NCBI RefSeq assembly: GCF_027912535.1
Contig: NZ_CP115465.1
Span: forward strand, 107,001-171,000
Length of the DNA: 64,000 bases
Direction of reading: 5' to 3'
Origin: Brevundimonas sp. NIBR11
Lineage (GTDB): Bacteria; Pseudomonadota; Alphaproteobacteria; Caulobacterales; Caulobacteraceae
This document shows positions 16,209-24,177 of the stretch, one piece after another (the first letter of the stretch is position 1; the number at the start of each line of letters is the position of its first letter). A model generated the notes under the pieces. It ran no database searches and had not been told where the DNA came from. It was given only the letters and a program-made list of their open reading frames with translations. Both the position numbers and the translations under genes were made by a program.

Positions 16209-16676
16209 ATGGATATCGGGGAACTGCTGGTTCGGGACGGGATCGTCCTGAAATCCGGCGCGTCTTCCAAAAGACAGGCGCTGCACGTCGTGGCGAGCGC
16301 CGCCGCCCACGCCATGGGCCAGGATGAGATTCGCGTCTTCGACGCCCTGATGGAGCGGGAAGCTCTGGGTTCGACCGGCCTCGGTTCGGGCGTTGCGGTG
16401 CCGCATGCGCGCGTGCCCGGTCTGGAGACCGTCAAGGCGGTCTTCGTGCGTCTGGATACGCCGGTGGCCTATGACGCCGTCGACGACCGTCCGGTCGATC
16501 TGATGTTCGCCCTGTTCGCCCCGCCCAAGGCTGGAGCCGAACATCTGCGCGCCCTGGCGGCGGTCTCCAGGGCCCTGCGTTCGCCCGAACTGCGCGAGCA
16601 ACTCCGTCAGGCCCGGACGATCGACGCCATCCACGCCCTGTTCGTCCGCGATGCGGATGTGCCGACGGCAGCCTGA
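16209..16676 (+). CDS. ptsN: Nitrogen PTS enzyme IIA (EIIA-Ntr)
   Basis: A 155-residue PTS EIIA type 2 domain. The phosphorylatable His66 sits in LGSGVAVPHARVPG. GSTGLGSG and DLMFALFAPPKAGAEHLRALAAVSRAL are family features. EIIA-Ntr receives phosphate from NPr and regulates potassium transport, nitrogen and stress signalling rather than moving sugar. It completes the rpoN-hpf-ptsN block. The start ATG is at 16209, 42 bases after the hairpin. Confidence 0.95.
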   Translation: MDIGELLVRDGIVLKSGASSKRQALHVVASAAAHAMGQDEIRVFDALMEREALGSTGLGSGVAVPHARVPGLETVKAVFVRLDTPVAYDAVDDRPVDLMFALFAPPKAGAEHLRALAAVSRALRSPELREQLRQARTIDAIHALFVRDADVPTAA

Positions 16677-16800
16677 AATCATTGCTCAGTGGTGAGTGAC
16701 GCGTGGCGAGCCTTCTCGCCGCCACGCATACGCCTGACGCTCATGACCTGACAGGCAAGCGGCGAACCCGCCACTGGCGCCGCGATACTCACCATTCCAG

Positions 16801-17067
16801 TCAGTGCACCGACACCGGCGCCAGTTCGTGGGCCACGGCGGCGGCGAAGGCTGTCTCGCGATCCATCATCACGGCCAGACGCTCGCCGTCGGCGCCGTGC
16901 ACCGCATAGAGGGTCTGTTCGGGATCGATGACGAGGCCCTTGGCGTCTTCCAGCGGCGTGTCGGTCAGGGCGTCCGCCATCACGTCGGCGGCGGTGATCT
17001 CGCGCACATAAACCAGGTCGGGCGCGCCCAGGCCTGCAAAATCCTTGTTGGTCATGATCGGCGTCAT
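16801..17067 (-). CDS. DUF1150 family protein paired with Hsp20
   Basis: An 88-residue protein with the DUF1150 pattern (DLVYVREI near the start, LYAVHGADGERLAVMMDRETAF, AHELAPVSVH at the end). The start ATG at 17067 (MTPIM) is chosen over 17097 because a perfect AAGGAGG lies 8 bases upstream. It follows the hsp20 gene by 87 bases on the same strand. This hsp20-DUF1150 order is frequent in alphaproteobacteria. The biochemical function is unknown; a heat-shock role is inferred from the shared promoter. Confidence 0.9.
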   Translation of the reverse strand: MTPIMTNKDFAGLGAPDLVYVREITAADVMADALTDTPLEDAKGLVIDPEQTLYAVHGADGERLAVMMDRETAFAAAVAHELAPVSVH

Positions 17068-17154
17068 GAAGACCGCCTCCTTCTCAGAGAATGACAACGC
17101 CCGGACGCGCCGCGAGTTCGCGACCGCGTCACAGGACGTCCACGTAATTCGAGA

Positions 17155-17571
17155 TCAGCCGACGCTGATGGGGATGCGCCGGATCGGCTCCAGCCTCTCG
17201 GGCCGGGTCAGGTCGACATGCAGCAGACCGTGCTCCAGCCGGGCCCCGTCCACTTCCAGACCGTCGGCCAGCACGAAGCTGCGGACGAAGCCGCGCGCCG
17301 CGATGCCCCGGTGCAGGAAGGCCTGATCCGGCGCGGCGCCTTCGCGCTTACCGGCAATGGTGAGCTGTCGCCCCTCCAAGGTGATCGCCAGATCGTCGGG
17401 CGCGAATCCGGCGACGGCCAGAGAAATGCGCACCGCGCTCTCGCCCAATTGCTCGACGTTGTAGGGTGGATAGCTCTCGGCCGCGGCCTTCGCGGCGCGG
17501 TCGATCAAGGCGCGGGTCTGGTCGAAGCCCAAGAGGAAGGGGCTGTCGAACATCACGGTTCGGGTGGTCAT
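17155..17571 (-). CDS. Small heat shock protein, Hsp20/IbpA type
   Basis: A 138-residue alpha-crystallin-domain chaperone. PPYNVEQLGESAVRISLAVAGFAPDDLAITLEGRQL starts the crystallin domain; HRGIAARGFVRSFVLADGLEVDGARLEHGLLHVDL completes it, followed by the C-terminal RRIPIS (IxI/V anchoring motif). This form holds unfolding proteins for later refolding. The start at 17571 (MTTRTVMF) has GAGGA upstream. A sigma-32-like promoter lies at 17644-17672. It should be co-transcribed with the DUF1150 gene. Confidence 0.95.
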   Translation of the reverse strand: MTTRTVMFDSPFLLGFDQTRALIDRAAKAAAESYPPYNVEQLGESAVRISLAVAGFAPDDLAITLEGRQLTIAGKREGAAPDQAFLHRGIAARGFVRSFVLADGLEVDGARLEHGLLHVDLTRPERLEPIRRIPISVG

Positions 17572-17643
17572 GGATTCAGTCCTCGACAAGCGACTGGGTC
17601 CGAGAGAGCCCCCCGGGATCGGCGAGGCCTGGACCGGAGGTGG

Positions 17644-17672
17644 ATATGGGCAGGCCGAGCGGTGCGGGCAAG
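17644..17672 (-). promoter_or_regulatory. Sigma-32 (RpoH)-type heat-shock promoter
   Basis: Reading on the minus strand, CTTGCCC (17672-17666), a 15-base spacer and CCCATAT (17650-17644) match the RpoH pattern CTTG...CCCATnT. It lies about 70 bases upstream of the hsp20 start and just beyond the stop of the secretion adaptor gene. Confidence 0.7.
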
Positions 17673-17681
17673 GCCGTCCGC

Positions 17682-19040
17682 CTATTGCTCCGTGCCCGAG
17701 CGCCAGAGGTTTCGCGTCAGAGGCTCGATCAGATACGAAAGGGCGGTCCGCTTTCTCAGCAGCACCACCACCTCCACCGGGAAGCCCGGCCGGATTTCGC
17801 GCGCCGCCGCGCCAAGCCGCTCCATCTCCTGCGGCGGGACCGAGATTTCCGCGCGATAGTGGCTGGCGCCCGTGGCCTGGTCGGTGAAGGTGTCGGCCGA
17901 GAGCTGTGTCACGCGCCCATGGATGATCGGCGGATCGCGCTCGCGCAGACCGGGGAATTTCACTTCCGTCTCCAGGCCCACGCGAACGTTGTCGATATCG
18001 GCCGGGTTGATCCGCGCGACGATGACCTGCGACGCCTGCGCGGGAACCACCTCCATCAGCACCTGGCCGGGCTGGATGACCCCGCCCTGGGTGAAGACGG
18101 CCAGACCCACGACCTGGCCCGTGACCGGGCTGCGGATCTGGCTGCGTTCGATCTGGTCCCGCAAGGAGGCGAGCCGGGGCTGGGTCTCGTTCAGTTGCAC
18201 CTCGATGGCGCGCAGTTGCTCGGAGACGTCCTCGTTCATTCCCGTGCCGATGCTGAGCATCTGCAGGCGGGTCTCGCCGATCTGCTGCTGGGTGCCAGCG
18301 ACCTCGGCGCGAAGCGAGCCCAGCTGGCCGTCCAGACCGGCCGCATCACGCTCCAGCGCCCTGACGCGGGTCTGGGGCGCATAGCCCTGAGCCGCGAGCG
18401 CGCGCAGGCCCTCCAGCTCCTCGCCGATCAGGCGGCGCTGTTCGATGTTGCTTTCGATCTGGCGCGTGTAGCCCTGGATCCGCTCTTCCAGCTGGCCGAT
18501 GCGCTGGCGCAGGACCCCGACCTCGGTCGAGCGGCCGGCGCTGCGGGCTCCATACTGCAGACGCTGCAGCCGCATGGCCTCGTCGGCCAGGGCGCGGTTC
18601 TCCGGCGACAGGGCGGCGAACTCGGCCGGGACCGGGATGGTCGCCAGCTTGTCCCGCTCTGCGATCAGACGGGCGCGCTGAGCCATCAGCGCATAGACCT
18701 GACCCGCCAGGCCGCGCTCGGCGGCGGTCAGCTCTCCGGTCGAGAGTTCGACCAGGACCTGACCCTGACGCACGGTGTCGCCCTCGGCGACATGCAGGGC
18801 CGTGACCGTGCCGCCCTCGCGGTGCTGGACCGCCTGACGGTTGCCCGTCACCGCAACCTGCCCGGGCGCGTAGGCGCCGGAATCCAGAGGGGCGATCGCC
18901 GCCCAGCCTAGGAACAAGACGAAAAACAGAACGATGATGATCCCGCCCAGGATCAGCTCGCGACGCGGCGACGCGGTCTGGGGCTCGACGTGCGCGGCAG
19001 CGGTCGCGGGCGGTGCAGTGAGAGGGGCTTCGACGCTCAT
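17682..19040 (-). CDS. Type I secretion membrane-fusion (adaptor) protein, HlyD/PrtE family
   Basis: A 452-residue adaptor: a cytoplasmic N-terminus, one transmembrane helix (about residues 29-50, LILGGIIIVLFFVLFLGWAAI), a lipoyl-like half (GTVTALHVAEGDTVRQGQVLVEL), long coiled-coil hairpin segments rich in Gln/Glu/Arg (about 110-290), the second lipoyl half (IRSPVTGQVVGLAVFTQGGVIQPGQ), and the C-terminal beta domain ending in the PrtE/RsaE-like GFPVEVVVLLRKRTALSYLIEPL. It bridges the ABC exporter to a TolC-like outer-membrane pore. The start overlaps the stop of the ABC gene by four bases. No substrate or TolC gene is adjacent. Confidence 0.94.
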   Translation of the reverse strand: MSVEAPLTAPPATAAAHVEPQTASPRRELILGGIIIVLFFVLFLGWAAIAPLDSGAYAPGQVAVTGNRQAVQHREGGTVTALHVAEGDTVRQGQVLVELSTGELTAAERGLAGQVYALMAQRARLIAERDKLATIPVPAEFAALSPENRALADEAMRLQRLQYGARSAGRSTEVGVLRQRIGQLEERIQGYTRQIESNIEQRRLIGEELEGLRALAAQGYAPQTRVRALERDAAGLDGQLGSLRAEVAGTQQQIGETRLQMLSIGTGMNEDVSEQLRAIEVQLNETQPRLASLRDQIERSQIRSPVTGQVVGLAVFTQGGVIQPGQVLMEVVPAQASQVIVARINPADIDNVRVGLETEVKFPGLRERDPPIIHGRVTQLSADTFTDQATGASHYRAEISVPPQEMERLGAAAREIRPGFPVEVVVLLRKRTALSYLIEPLTRNLWRSGTEQ

Positions 19041-20767
19041 CCCGCCTTGACCTCGTGCAGGCCGGCCGGACGCGGGCCGCGCAGCCGGGCGAGGACCTCC
19101 TCCCTTGGGCCTTCGACCTGGACCATGCCGTCGCGCAGCGCCAGAAGGCGGTCGGCCTTGGCCAGAACACCGGCGCGGTGGGCGATGATGACCACGGCCG
19201 CTCCCCGGGCTGCGGCGCCCTCGACCGCAGCGATCAGGGCCGTCTCGCCATCCTGGTCGAGGCTGGCGTTCGGCTCGTCCAGCACCAGCAGGACGGGGTC
19301 CCCATAAAGGGCGCGGGCGAGGCCGATGCGCTGCGACTGGCCCGCCGACAAACCGGCCCCCTGCGGGCCGAGCGGGGTATCGTAGCCGCCGGGCAGGCGC
19401 TGGATCAGGTCGTGCACCCCCGCAGCCTGGGCCGCGCGCACCGCTGCCGCGTCGACCTCGAGGGAGGGGTCGGCGAAGCGTGAGATGTTTTCCTTGATCG
19501 TGCCGGCGAACAGGGTCGGGCTCTGCGGCAGATAGCCGATATGGCGGGCCAGGGCGTCGCTGTCGCGCGCGCCGTAATCCGCTCCGTCCAGGCGCATCGA
19601 GCCGGTGTCGGGCGAGAGGGCGCCGGCCATGACCCGCGCCAGGGTGGTCTTGCCCGATCCGCTGGCGCCGATGACGCCCAGCACCTGACCGGGCTCGAGG
19701 GTCACCGACACGCCGCGCAGCTGGGGCGTCTGCGTGTTCGGGAGGCGCACGCCGATCGTCTCGGCCGAGACCCGCCCCCGGGGCGCGGGCAGGGCGGTGC
19801 GCGGCTGCCCGTGGCCGGCGGTCTTGGTGAAAAGGTCGATCAGCCCCTTCCAGGCGGTCCGCGCCTGAACCAGGGCGGGCCAGGCGCCGACCAGCTGTTC
19901 GATCGGCATGACCGCGCGGCTGAGCAGGACCGAGGAGGCTATGATGGAGCCAGGCGACATCTCGCCCTTCACCACCAGGAAGGCGGCCAGACCGAGGGCG
20001 GCCGACTGCAGGGCCAGACGGACGAATTTGATCGCCCCGGAATAGCGGCCGCCCGTCAGCTGGGCCTCGGCCTGGGCGTCGGTGGCGGCGTTGCGACCCT
20101 GCACCTGGCGGGCGATGATGGCGCGGCGCATGCCCAGGGCCTGAACCACCTCGGACTGGCCTGTCAGGGCCTCCTGGGCGGCGTAGGCCGCGTTGCCGGC
20201 CTTTGAGGCGCGACCCAGACGCGGACGGGTGTCGCGCTCGTTCAGCCAGGCCAGGACCGCCAGGATCGCGCCGCCGACGAAGGTCAGCACCCCGATGGCG
20301 GGATGCAGCAAGAAGCAGCAGGCCAGATAGATCGGCGTCCACGGCGCATCGAACAGGGCCAGCGTCCCCTGGCCCGAGATCGCGCCGCGCAGGGCGTCGA
20401 AGTCGCGCAGGGCCTGAACCCCTTGTGATCGCCCCCCTGCCTCGGTCACCCGCGCCAGGATGGTTCCGGCCAGATCGCGGTCCAGCTGGATTCCCGCGCG
20501 GACCAGGATGCGGGTCCGAAGCCAGTCCAGCGCGGCCAGGGACCCCAGAGCGAAGATGGCCACGGCGCTGACCAGGACCAGGGTCGTCAGGCCGGCCGTC
20601 GGCACGACCCGGTCATAGACCTGCATCATGTAGAGGGTCGGGGTCAGGTACAGCAGGTTGACCAGGGCGCTGAACAGCGCCGCCCCGACGAAGTGGACGC
20701 GGCACTGCCGCAGAGCCGCGAACAGCGGCTCCGATCCCGGGCGTTTGCCTAGAAGGGCGTCCAACAC
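19037..20767 (-). CDS. Type I secretion system permease/ATPase, PrtD family
   Basis: A 576-residue ABC exporter with an N-terminal membrane domain of six helices (VGAALFSALVNLLYLTPTLYMMQVYDRV is diagnostic of PrtD/RsaD/LapB-type exporters) and a C-terminal ATPase: Walker A GASGSGKTT, signature LSAGQSQRIGLARAL, Walker B VLLVLDEPNASLD and the H-loop IIAHRAG. It lacks an N-terminal peptidase C39 domain, so it fits export of C-terminal-signal (RTX-like) proteins rather than bacteriocins. The start is GTG at 20767, with GGGAG about 11 bases upstream. It forms a two-gene operon with the adaptor. Confidence 0.94.
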   Translation of the reverse strand: MLDALLGKRPGSEPLFAALRQCRVHFVGAALFSALVNLLYLTPTLYMMQVYDRVVPTAGLTTLVLVSAVAIFALGSLAALDWLRTRILVRAGIQLDRDLAGTILARVTEAGGRSQGVQALRDFDALRGAISGQGTLALFDAPWTPIYLACCFLLHPAIGVLTFVGGAILAVLAWLNERDTRPRLGRASKAGNAAYAAQEALTGQSEVVQALGMRRAIIARQVQGRNAATDAQAEAQLTGGRYSGAIKFVRLALQSAALGLAAFLVVKGEMSPGSIIASSVLLSRAVMPIEQLVGAWPALVQARTAWKGLIDLFTKTAGHGQPRTALPAPRGRVSAETIGVRLPNTQTPQLRGVSVTLEPGQVLGVIGASGSGKTTLARVMAGALSPDTGSMRLDGADYGARDSDALARHIGYLPQSPTLFAGTIKENISRFADPSLEVDAAAVRAAQAAGVHDLIQRLPGGYDTPLGPQGAGLSAGQSQRIGLARALYGDPVLLVLDEPNASLDQDGETALIAAVEGAAARGAAVVIIAHRAGVLAKADRLLALRDGMVQVEGPREEVLARLRGPRPAGLHEVKAG

Positions 20768-20872
20768 GGCTGATGGTTCTCCCTGACCCGCCGGTGCGAC
20801 CGGACACGCCGGGCTCAGCTATAGGCTCTAACGCCCCGACGACAAAGGCGATGCTCGGCAAGTGCGAGGCCG

Positions 20873-20909
20873 AAAAGCAAAGGGGGCCGACAGCGAACTG
20901 TCGGCCCCC
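20873..20909 (-). terminator. Intrinsic terminator of tRNA-Ala
   Basis: A perfect 12-bp stem (GGGGGCCGACAG at 20882-20893, loop CGAA, complement at 20898-20909) is followed on the minus strand by TTTGCTTTT. It lies 7 bases past the tRNA CCA end. Confidence 0.93.
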
Positions 20910-20916
20910 AGGAATT

Positions 20917-20992
<76 letters not shown>

Positions 20993-21128
20993 GAACCTTC
21001 CGGACGCTGGGTCCTTGGGTCTGGTCCGCCGGGTGTTTGTGCCCCCGGCGAGGCGGCGGAACCTATGTCGGGTCGATTTTCAGATCAACCCGGTTCTGCC
21101 ATTTATTTTCGCATTCTTTCGTTCAACC

Positions 21129-21152
21129 CCCGGCGAGCCGAAACTCGCCGGG
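21129..21152 (-). terminator. Hairpin after the FYDLN_acid gene
   Basis: A perfect 9-bp stem (CCCGGCGAG at 21129-21137, loop of 6, CTCGCCGGG at 21144-21152) lies 20 bases past the FYDLN stop codon. The following run is not T-rich, so it is terminator-like only. Confidence 0.6.
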
Positions 21153-21172
21153 AAATCAGACGATTAGGGCGA

Positions 21173-21637
21173 TCAATCGTCGTCTTTCGAGCCCTTGGCG
21201 ATGTCTTCGTCGAAGGCGTCGTCGTCTTCATCCTCGATGAAGGGCACCGAGTCGTCATCGTCGTCGTCGGCCAGGACGTCGTCGTCGTCGCCGTCAGTCG
21301 TGCCCATGCCGGCTTCGTCCTCAGGGCCGCCAGGCGCATCGTCTTCGTCGTCGTCGGGCGTCAGGATCGGCTCGTGGCCTTCTTCGTCGATTTCGGGGGT
21401 GACGACTTCCTCTTCTTCGTCCTCGTCGCCGTCGACCTTCTTGTCGGGGACCTGATCCTCGGCGTCGTCGGAGGCGTAGCCGCCCGGCCGGCCGCGGCGG
21501 CTGCGCAGCTTGATGGCTTCTTCGGGATCGAATTCGGTGTCGCACTTGGGGCAGTGAGCCGGGCGGCGGCCCAGATCGTAGAATTTGGCCTGGCAGTTCG
21601 GGCAGACCTGCTTGGCGCCGAGTTTGGGATCAGCCAC
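21173..21637 (-). CDS. FYDLN_acid (TIGR02300) family protein
   Basis: A 154-residue protein with an N-terminal zinc-ribbon-like part ([30 protein letters not shown], two CxxC pairs) and a long, extremely acidic C-terminal tail with runs of Asp (about residues 65-154). This is the alphaproteobacterial TIGR02300 family, named for its FYDL(N/G) motif. Its function is unknown. The start is GTG at 21637, giving the family-typical N-terminus, although the ribosome site is weak. It is divergent from aroA, with 133 bases between starts. Confidence 0.92.
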   Translation of the reverse strand: MADPKLGAKQVCPNCQAKFYDLGRRPAHCPKCDTEFDPEEAIKLRSRRGRPGGYASDDAEDQVPDKKVDGDEDEEEEVVTPEIDEEGHEPILTPDDDEDDAPGGPEDEAGMGTTDGDDDDVLADDDDDDSVPFIEDEDDDAFDEDIAKGSKDDD

Positions 21638-21770
21638 GGATATGGAGACCTTTGATAGGAGGAGGGGATTTCGGCCGCGTCCCTTGCCACCATGGGGGGC
21701 CGCTGTCAAAAGCCGTCTTTGGCGTGGCCGTGGCCCGCACCCTCCCGCACTGCATCCTACGGAGCCGTTC

Positions 21771-23090
21771 GTGGCCTCCAACGCCTCCCATCTGACCGCG
21801 CGTCCCGGCCATCACCTGCGAGGGAGCGTGCGGGCGCCGGGCGACAAATCCATCTCCCACCGCTCGATGATCCTGGGGGCCATGGCCTCCGGCGTGACCG
21901 AGGTCGACGGCCTGCTCGAAGGCGACGACGTCCTGGCCACCGCCCGCGCGGCCGAGGCCTTCGGCGCGACGGTCCAGAAGCTGGGCGGCGGCCGCTGGCG
22001 GGTGACCGGTCGCGGCGGCTTCCAGACCCCGACAGGCGTCATCGATTGTGGCAACGCCGGCACGGGCGTGCGTCTTCTGATGGGGGCGGCCGCCGGTTAT
22101 CCGATCTCGGCGACCTTCGACGGCGACCCCTCGCTGCGCAGCCGTCCGATGGGCCGGGTCACTGATCACCTCACGCGGATGGGGGCGAGCTTCGACTGGT
22201 CGGGCAAGCCAGGCCTGTTGCCCGCGACCCTGACCGGCGGGACGCTCCAAGCCATCGACCAGGTCCAGACCGTCGCTTCGGCCCAGGTGAAATCGGCGGT
22301 TCTGCTGGCCGGACTGAACGCGAAGGGCGTTACCTCCGTCACCGAGCCGGAGAAGAGCCGCGACCACACCGAACGGATGCTGCGGGCCTTCGGGGCCGTG
22401 GTGGACGTCGAGGAAGACGGCGAAGGCTGGATCATTCGTCTTCAGGGCGGCCAGCCCCTGACCGGGACCGCCGTCTCCGTGCCGGGCGACCCCTCGTCGG
22501 CGGCTTTCCCGCTGGCGGCCGGGCTGATCGTTCCGGGCTCGGAAGTCACCGTCGAAGGCGTGATGCTGAACCCCTTGCGCACCGGCCTGTTCGACACCTG
22601 GATCGAGATGGGCGCCGACCTGACCATCGCGAACCGCCGCGTCTCGGGCGGCGAGGAGGTCGGCGACATCACCGCACGCCACTCGGCGCTGAAGGGCGTC
22701 CTCGTGCCGGAAAGCCGCGCCGCCTCCATGATCGACGAATATCCGATCCTGGCCGCCACCGCCGCCTTCGCCGAGGGCCGGACCGTGATGCGTGGCGTCG
22801 GTGAGATGCGGGTCAAGGAGAGCGACCGCATCCGCCTGATGGTCGACGGCCTGCGCGCCTGCGGCGTGGCAGTCGAAGAGGAGTCCGAGGGTTTCATCGT
22901 CACCGGCGGCGCGGTCCCCGGCGGAGCCACGGTCCACACCGCCCACGATCACCGCATCGCCATGAGCCATCTGGTGCTGGGTCTGGCCGCCGCGAACCCT
23001 GTCACCGTTGACGAACCCGACATGATCGCCACCTCCTTCCCCGGCTTCGTCGAGATGATGCAGGGGCTGGGCGGAGACGTCGGCGGGTGA
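21771..23090 (+). CDS. aroA: 3-phosphoshikimate 1-carboxyvinyltransferase (EPSP synthase), class II type
   Basis: A 439-residue EPSP synthase, the sixth step of the shikimate pathway (shikimate-3-phosphate plus PEP). Motifs: [73 protein letters not shown] and MRVKESDRI. Overall it tracks the Agrobacterium CP4-like class II enzymes, but Gly97 occupies the position that is alanine in CP4. The start is GTG at 21771 with GGAG 6 bases upstream. The following small ORF begins within or just after this gene, and cmk and rpsA follow, a common alphaproteobacterial order. Confidence 0.97.
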   Translation: MASNASHLTARPGHHLRGSVRAPGDKSISHRSMILGAMASGVTEVDGLLEGDDVLATARAAEAFGATVQKLGGGRWRVTGRGGFQTPTGVIDCGNAGTGVRLLMGAAAGYPISATFDGDPSLRSRPMGRVTDHLTRMGASFDWSGKPGLLPATLTGGTLQAIDQVQTVASAQVKSAVLLAGLNAKGVTSVTEPEKSRDHTERMLRAFGAVVDVEEDGEGWIIRLQGGQPLTGTAVSVPGDPSSAAFPLAAGLIVPGSEVTVEGVMLNPLRTGLFDTWIEMGADLTIANRRVSGGEEVGDITARHSALKGVLVPESRAASMIDEYPILAATAAFAEGRTVMRGVGEMRVKESDRIRLMVDGLRACGVAVEEESEGFIVTGGAVPGGATVHTAHDHRIAMSHLVLGLAAANPVTVDEPDMIATSFPGFVEMMQGLGGDVGG

Positions 23091-23125
23091 TCCTGCGGTT
23101 CGCGAAGGGGTCCGAGGGCGATCCC

Positions 23126-23386
23126 ATGCGGCTGATCCTCGCCTTGATCGTCACCCCGGTGCTCGGCTGGTGGTTCTACGCGGTCAACGCCGCCGGCGAG
23201 ATCTCCATTCGCGCGGGCCCCCGAGGGGCGAAGGGCGCCTTCACGGCGGACCGGTTGACGGACCCGGACCAGTTCCATCTGGCCCTCGGCTTCATCGGCC
23301 TGCTGTTCCTCGTGTCGTTCGCCGGACTGTTTTCCACCGCATGGGACATTGTGGTCGGGGCCGAACGTGGTAGCGATCAGCCCTGA
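23126..23386 (+). CDS. Small membrane protein between aroA and cmk
   Basis: An 86-residue protein with two predicted membrane helices (LILALIVTPVLGWWFYAV near the start and LALGFIGLLFLVSFAGLF near residue 60). ATG at 23126 is preferred because GAGGG lies about 7 bases upstream; an in-frame GTG at 23087 overlaps the aroA stop and would add 13 residues. The stop overlaps the cmk start by one base (TGATG), so it is part of the aroA-cmk operon. The family is unrecognised. Confidence 0.72.
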   Translation: MRLILALIVTPVLGWWFYAVNAAGEISIRAGPRGAKGAFTADRLTDPDQFHLALGFIGLLFLVSFAGLFSTAWDIVVGAERGSDQP

Positions 23387-24027
23387 TGACCACGCCGTTC
23401 GTTATCGCCGTCGATGGACCCGCCGCCTCGGGCAAGGGGACGATCGCCTCGCGCCTGGCCGCGCACTACGGCCTGCCGTTCCTCGACACGGGCCTGCTGT
23501 ACCGCGCCGTGGGCCTCGACGTCCTGACCGGCGGTGGTGATCTCGGCGATGCGCAGGCGGCCGAAGCGGCGGCCCGCGCCCTCGATACCGGCCGGCTTTC
23601 GGACGACGCGGCCCTGACCTCTGGCGATGCGGGCGAGGCCGCCAGCCGGGTCGCCGGCTATCCCGGCGTGCGCGCGGCCCTTCTGGACCTGCAACAGGCC
23701 TTCGCGCGTCAGGCGGGCGGAGCGGTGCTGGACGGGCGCGATATCGGCACCGTCATCGCCCCGGACGCCCAGGCCAAGCTGTTCGTGACCGCCACCCCCG
23801 AAACCCGCGCGCGCCGCCGCTGGCTGCAGCTGACGGGGCGGGGCGACACCATCAGCTACGAGGCCATGCTGGCCGATATCCAGCGCCGCGACGAACGCGA
23901 CGCCGGCCGGGGCGCCGCCCCCATGGTCCAGGCCGCCGACGCCGTCTTGCTGGACACGACCGATATGGATATAGAAGCCGCCTTCGATGCGGCCCGCCGT
24001 ATCGTCGAGGCTGCGCGAGCTCGCTAA
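23386..24027 (+). CDS. cmk: Cytidylate kinase
   Basis: A 213-residue (d)CMP kinase: P-loop VDGPAASGKGT, LDTGLLYRAVG substrate motif, LDGRDIGTVIAPDAQAKLFVTA and the LID arginines in ETRARRRW and RDERDAGR. It phosphorylates CMP and dCMP to the diphosphates. The start ATG overlaps the preceding stop. It is followed by rpsA after 150 bases, the same order as in Escherichia coli (cmk-rpsA-ihfB). Confidence 0.96.
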   Translation: MTTPFVIAVDGPAASGKGTIASRLAAHYGLPFLDTGLLYRAVGLDVLTGGGDLGDAQAAEAAARALDTGRLSDDAALTSGDAGEAASRVAGYPGVRAALLDLQQAFARQAGGAVLDGRDIGTVIAPDAQAKLFVTATPETRARRRWLQLTGRGDTISYEAMLADIQRRDERDAGRGAAPMVQAADAVLLDTTDMDIEAAFDAARRIVEAARAR

Positions 24028-24177
24028 GAGCAAATCCAACGCGTCAATCTCGGCTTCCGCGGGTGCTCTGGCTCAAGATCGCCTCGCTTCGACACGTTTG
24101 ACTTTCCATCTTCTCCTTCACCTCGCGCGGGGCCATTCGGTCACGCGCCATAGCCCTATCGGACACACCAGAGCTTC

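Noticed and set aside
16691..16795. Possible larger inverted repeat (GGTGAGT ... ACTCACC) between ptsN and the DUF1150 gene
   Set aside because: The arms are short and far apart. A local hairpin near 16701-16728 is imperfect, so no feature is claimed.
21195..21455. Serine-rich ORF on the plus strand
   Set aside because: It is the antisense shadow of the acidic tail of the FYDLN_acid gene (GAC and GAT codons read as GTC, ATC or TCG).
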